Below, in pieces: positions 59,784 through 64,000 of a DNA stretch of 64,000 nt. The DNA is taken from NCBI GenBank assembly GCA_003971905.1, contig RSEE01000034.1:310001-374000 (forward strand), in the 5' to 3' direction. The DNA is from Moniliella sp. 'wahieum' (taxonomy: Eukaryota > Basidiomycota > Moniliellomycetes > Moniliellales > Moniliellaceae). The position numbers and the translations under genes are program-made. Numbering within the stretch: the stretch's first letter is position 1; the number at the start of each line of letters is the position of its first letter. The notes under the pieces are model-generated. The model saw only the letters and a list, made by a program, of their open reading frames with translations, searched no databases and had not been told where the DNA came from.

Positions 59784-62115
59784 CTTGGTGCTGCGTCGCC
59801 ACCTTAGCCACCGTAGCCACCATTCCACGCTGGAAGCCATCCACGCTGGAAAACATATCACCGATACGCGCTGGCTGGCGTGGCTAGCTGCGCTCCCGGT
59901 GGCTTACGCGATGCTGATGTAAAGAGTGGTGCACACCCCGTTTTGAATTTCTGTATGGAGTAGAGATGTGAGAGCACTGGCACCGAAGACGCTTACTGAG
60001 TACGGATTAATGATTACCGGTTGCCGGTTACCAGTTACCGATTATCGATTACTGTGATCCTTCTCTTCTTGTAAGCTTGCTGTGGCCTCCTGTAGCATAT
60101 ACAAAAGCTCCCAAATCCCAACGTCCTATTAACTTCGTGCGCCCCGGTGGTCAGTGGTACGGCATCGGGCAACACACAAGGACACGTGTGTTCCTCTACA
60201 CGTTCAGGGGCCACGGCTCAACCGCTCAGCCTGTGAGAGCGCTGTGCCTCAGCACCGAAGAGCATTCTCCATCAAATAGCGGCCGAAAGCCCTAAGCCGA
60301 TAGCGGAACAATCATCCTGTGGGCTATATTCCTGCGATTCCCTGCTATGTTCTACTTGCTATTCCAGGCTATTGTCTGATGCACTGGCCGGTAGGCGGTG
60401 TTGGGCCCTGTGCTTGAGCGGGTGCCTGACTTGGCCGGTGTGGATGGCACAGCGCCAGCCATGGAGGCGGCACATAAATGGTATCCGACACCATCTGTTT
60501 AATGGTGAGATCTAAGAGTATTGGGAATTGAATTCATTTACTCTCCGTCCTCAGTACCTCAGTGCGACGTACTCAGCGTGCTCAGCATGAGTAGGATGAG
60601 GACGATGATCGATGAGGCCCTGAGGCCTGCCACTGAGTTATCGATTATCCGTGCCCATGCTGCCTGCGGCCTGCAGTCGCTCAGTCGCTCAGATCTCAGA
60701 TGTCAGACAACTCTCTCGGCGGCACCAGGCGGCACCACGCGGTGAATCGCATCTGCACTGCGACAACTACTAGACCCTATAGGCCCTAGCAAGGAGGCGA
60801 GAGAGTCGGACGGTGCCCTTCTGTGCCTGGAGTGCTGATATGTGACATGCACTGACAGAGGACCCGTGCGCGTGACGCGTGACTTCTGGATCTGAGGTCT
60901 GGATCTGAATATCTGACGTGTGACTTCTGACGAGGTCACACGTGGCGTGTGATGTATGTGTGCGTGAATACTATGTACCGAGCACGACTCGGAGTACGTA
61001 CTGAGCACCAGTACTTAGTACTTAGTCCTTACCGGTTACTGAGTACTGATTACCGGATGCAGCCCGCTACCCCAAGCTACACCCTGTTGCAGTGTACCAG
61101 TTACCACGTACTAGCTGCCAGTACAGCTGGCTAATAATAGTGGCTAGGGAAGCTAGTAACTAGTAGCTAGTAGCTATTAGTAATTAGTACCTTGTTTAGC
61201 TGCTCTACTAGCAGCACTACTCCGTACTCCTAAGTGACCCGACTGTGTCAACTACCTAGGTCCTTGCTATTCCTAGCTGCCGGGGAAGAGAGTATTGATT
61301 CGATGATTGCTGATGCACTGACGTATCGATCATCGAATTAAGCAATCTCATCGATCATCGAGATAATCAATCATCAATCATCGAAACCATCATCGATTAG
61401 TGCCTGAAAAGAGCCTTCGGATTAATGGTGCTGTAACGTGTAAATACGGGTCCCAGTCTCCCATTTTCGACTTTTCCACCATTGTCCCACCTTCGCCGCG
61501 TCCTCTTCCTCCCCTGTCTGCTTCTTCCCCGGGTCCTTCAGCGTGCTGCCACGCCGGATTGCCTTGTTCCGTCGACGTGTCAACGTTCAGCGTTCAACCC
61601 TTTCTTTGGACCCCTTTCGCTCCAAGTTTCCCGATCTTCTTCGCCTCTCCCGGGCCTCACCGACTCACCCGGCATCTCTCGCTGCGGGTGTACTCAGGTA
61701 CCCATCCACCAAAGTCGCCTGACGTTGACATTGTCCTATTCGGCTCCGCCACGTTCAACAGCCATCCGGTTCCTGTGACAGCCCAGAAGCCACCTTCATC
61801 TGGCTCGATTCACGCACTTATCTTCTCGTCATCCTCGACTCGTGTTAAGTTCATTATTACCGCAGCCTCGTTCCATCTATCTGTGTCTCTTCTCAGCACT
61901 GTGTCGACTGGCTTCATATCCCGACATCATCGATCATCCCCATACTATCTGCTCGAGACCGGCTACCCTCCCTGCCTCTCCCTTCTCCCTCCCCCCTTCC
62001 CCGCGGCCTCCTCGATCATTGCGAACGAATTAGATGCCAATCCCAGTGTCGGAGCCCGGCCACACTGTCAACCGCTCTTACCAACTTACCGCTTCCCTAC
62101 GCCCGCCTGCGCACC

Positions 62116-63584
62116 ATGACCTCCTATTCGCCCACCGACTCTCACAGGGACGTGACTGTAAGTGGGATTCCTTTCCATCTCCTCGGCCCCCAGAGATGCA
62201 TGATGAATGATGCATTACTGATGCATGATCATGCATGCCTCATCTGCATCAGAACAAATGGCTAACTTGAGCGGTGGACTATGCCCATCCAGATCCCCAG
62301 CAATTTACCGCCAAGGTCATTTGCCACGCCCTCTTGGGACCATTCGCGCGATCCTTCTCAACCGGCTCCAACATATTACGCGGCTCTGGCATTTCATCGG
62401 TACGTTGGTAATGCAATCGATTTTGGAACGCCCCCTGTATGGCGGCGATGGAGATGATTGATGGGCCGCGGCTGGCGTGGGCGAGATACCTGGGCTTACG
62501 ATGCATTGCGCCCATGCGTGTGTTTCAGGCTGTATGTCGGTGCATCGCAGCTCAGGCCGGAGGTGTGTTTGCGGCGCTCGTGTCTCGCTCACGCCGCCGG
62601 GGCGTGCGCTGGGGATTCGATCTTGGAAAGCTGCCGGTGCCCTTTTTCACGCGTGTCTGCTGACTCTCCGACTACGTATGATTCACACACATATTATTTC
62701 TGGCTGCTTTCAACACTCCATCCATTCTTCGGGTGTGGCTGCCCGACACGTATACGGGTGCACTTGTTGCTTGCTTGTCCTTTCAGTCAATCCACATGCT
62801 GCCGCGCGAGACGGATGGAGAGTGGAGTACATCTACTCCCCGTACCCATGGGTTTGCCAACCCCCCGGCCCCCACCACAACCGCTCCCTCGGTACCCGGC
62901 CCAACCGCCACGGCTTCCTCCCCTTTCTTCCCGGCCGACTCGATGCCTGCACCTCCGCCGCCGGCCCCGTTGAGCCACGGAGGCATGTACTATCCACCTC
63001 CTCTTGATTATCCTGCGCCCCCTGGCCGGTCAGCCGAACGTGCGGAGGGCGGCCTGGTGGGCTATGCCCACTACCCTGACTTGTCTGCCCCCCATGGGTA
63101 TGCGTCCCCTGGTCTGGGGGGGGGGAGCGGATGCGGGATTCTTACTTGCCTCCGGCCCGGCTCCCAGATCCTCCTTTCTTCGAAGGAGGCTCGTCAATGG
63201 TGCCTGCGCTGCCTGGCCCCAAAGCGGCCCAAAGCCAAGATTGATGGGGCGGCACGCAAGCGAATTTGCCAGTACGCTGAGCTGCACCCGGACATGCGCC
63301 AAGCCGATGTGGCAGCTGTGTTTAATGTCGAGCGCTCGACGGTTAGCAAGATTGTGAAGCAAAAGCACAAGTGGTTGGCCATCCCAGACGATGGTCCTGA
63401 GCTCCGCTCCCCCTCTTTGCCCGTTCGTGGCAAGCGAGCTTCGCCGCCCGGATCCAGGAGCTCCACCACCTCCTCGCTTGCCTCGCCTCAGACTCGCACT
63501 TCCCTCGAGACCACCCTCTACCCGGATCCGCGCGGCTTGCCAGGCTCCGCCTTAGGTCTCTCCTTGGCGCCGGCGCCAGAGTGA
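62116..63584 (+). CDS. Helix-turn-helix (CENP-B/Abp1 N-terminal type) DNA-binding protein
   Basis: A putative nuclear DNA-binding protein of about 326 residues. The diagnostic part is KAKIDGAARKRICQYAELHP followed by MRQADVAAVFNVERSTVSKI and VKQKHKWL, matching the HTH module seen at the N-terminus of CENP-B/Abp1-like and psq-like proteins. No DDE transposase core follows. Flanking regions are Pro/Ser-rich. Proposed exons: 62116-62157, 62293-62399, 62529-62562 and 62787-63584, which join in phase (MTSYSPTDSHRDVT, then IPSNLPPRSFATPS, YYAALAFH, LYVGASQLRPE). The third intron (224 bases) is unusually long for this window. Between a run of ten G at 63116-63125 and about 63220, another frame (MRDSYLPPARLPDPPFFEGG) looks more native, so two compensating base errors are likely. 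Target and role unknown. Confidence 0.65.
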
Positions 63585-64000
63585 GGCATGCCTTCCTCTT
63601 TCCCTTTTCCCGTCCTCTTCCCGTTCTCCTTCTCCACCCCCCCCCCTTCACGCTTCACTCTGCTTTCCCTTTCTGTTTTGTCTCGTCTTTGGCCCTTGTG
63701 TTTTCCTTGGCCCTGGCCCTTGCTTTCTGCCTTGGCTTTTATTTGTTTACCGTCCAGCCACCGTCCCAGGCCTCAGCGTCCTCCGGTCTCGATGTCCAGT
63801 CCACTTGGTCCCCCGCCTATCCTCGCTGTCGCGCTTCTTTTTGAACCCGCTTATTGCAAGTTGTTCCAGCGCACGCGCTGGGCGTAGCTTGTACACGTTA
63901 TGGCATTCAATTATTGTATACTTGGTGCAACTGCCGGTGTGAGATGCAGACTGGGCCACGATGCGTTACCCTGTCCGTTCACCCCATTCACTCCGTCTCG
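63585..64000. other. 3' flank of the HTH gene
   Basis: Pyrimidine-rich plus strand to about 63740, consistent with a 3' UTR. A poly(A)-signal-like AATTATTG/TTATTGTATAC area occurs near 63910. No further gene begins before the window ends. Confidence 0.4.

Larger units (their letters stand above)
55425..62115. other. 6.7-kb gene-poor region
   Basis: No gene recognised. It is crowded with short palindromic words: TCATGCA array at 56261, ACCGGTCACCGGTCACC at 56528, AAGCTT words at 55860, 57846 and 58989, GGTTACC words at 60017 and 61028, AGTACT/TAGCTA-like words at 61000-61200 and ATCGATGATTG-like words at 61290-61400. A pair of perfect GC hairpins lies at 59746-59783. Frames at 59008-59625 and 61400-62119 stay open without coding character. 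The pyrimidine-rich 61450-62110 segment is probably the promoter and 5' leader of the HTH gene. Confidence 0.5.

Noticed and set aside
61400-62119. 240-codon open frame upstream of the HTH gene
   Set aside because: Composition follows a pyrimidine-rich strand (Pro/Ser/Leu/Phe), no domain, and it ends at the HTH gene's start; more likely promoter and 5' leader.
62116-63584. HTH gene as a Tc1/pogo-type transposase
   Set aside because: Only the HTH module is present; no DDE catalytic region follows and there are no terminal inverted repeats.

Overview
The window is nuclear DNA from a fungus, most likely a basidiomycete (perhaps Ustilaginomycotina; the species cannot be named from sequence alone). 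The grounds are GC-rich coding DNA, short introns of about 60-135 bases with GTACGT or GTAAGT-like donors and pyrimidine-AG acceptors, and fungal-type proteins: a MIND kinetochore subunit, an AreA-type GATA-like domain, an Acr3 arsenite pump and a fused-subunit phosphofructokinase. I see no bacterial operons, CRISPR array, rRNA or convincing tRNA.

Layout. 1-10.2 kb is compact housekeeping DNA: the 3' end of a lysine-rich protein, an Nnf1-like kinetochore gene, the ER chaperone scj1, adenylate kinase adk1, and a head-to-head pair of tri-snRNP splicing genes, prp6 and prp3, only about 250 bp apart. 10.5-16.2 kb holds a large fusion of a disordered region with a medium-chain dehydrogenase/reductase domain, and an RRM protein. 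17.2-19.2 kb is a near-perfect palindrome with arms of about 0.98 kb. The acr3 arsenite transporter begins 60 bp beyond its right end, followed by an alpha/beta hydrolase. 23.4-30.8 kb has no recognisable gene. 30.8-43.6 kb has rpl36 (eL36), sgf11 (SAGA deubiquitinase module), a Ykt6-like longin protein, a SAM methyltransferase and pfk1. 45.3-55.4 kb has sis1, pgk1 and a very long protein with an AreA/GATA-like N-terminus and about a dozen acidic-tryptophan repeats. 55.4-62.1 kb is again gene-poor, and the window closes with a helix-turn-helix DNA-binding protein.

Functions. The genes cover splicing (prp6, prp3, the RRM protein), protein folding in the ER and cytosol (scj1, sis1), energy metabolism (adk1, pfk1, pgk1), translation (rpl36), chromatin and chromosome segregation (sgf11, nnf1-like), trafficking (the Ykt6-like gene) and metalloid export (acr3). 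Only prp6/prp3 look functionally paired.

Two window-wide properties matter when using this annotation. First, many conserved, essential genes carry a single-base frame discontinuity, usually an apparent one-base loss in a GC-rich run. This looks more like residual consensus error than biology, so exact protein sequences around those points are unsafe. Second, the gene-poor intervals are full of short tandem words built on six-base palindromes (AAGCTT, ATGCAT, ACCGGT, AACGTT, ATCGAT, AGGCCT), which I could not tie to any known element.
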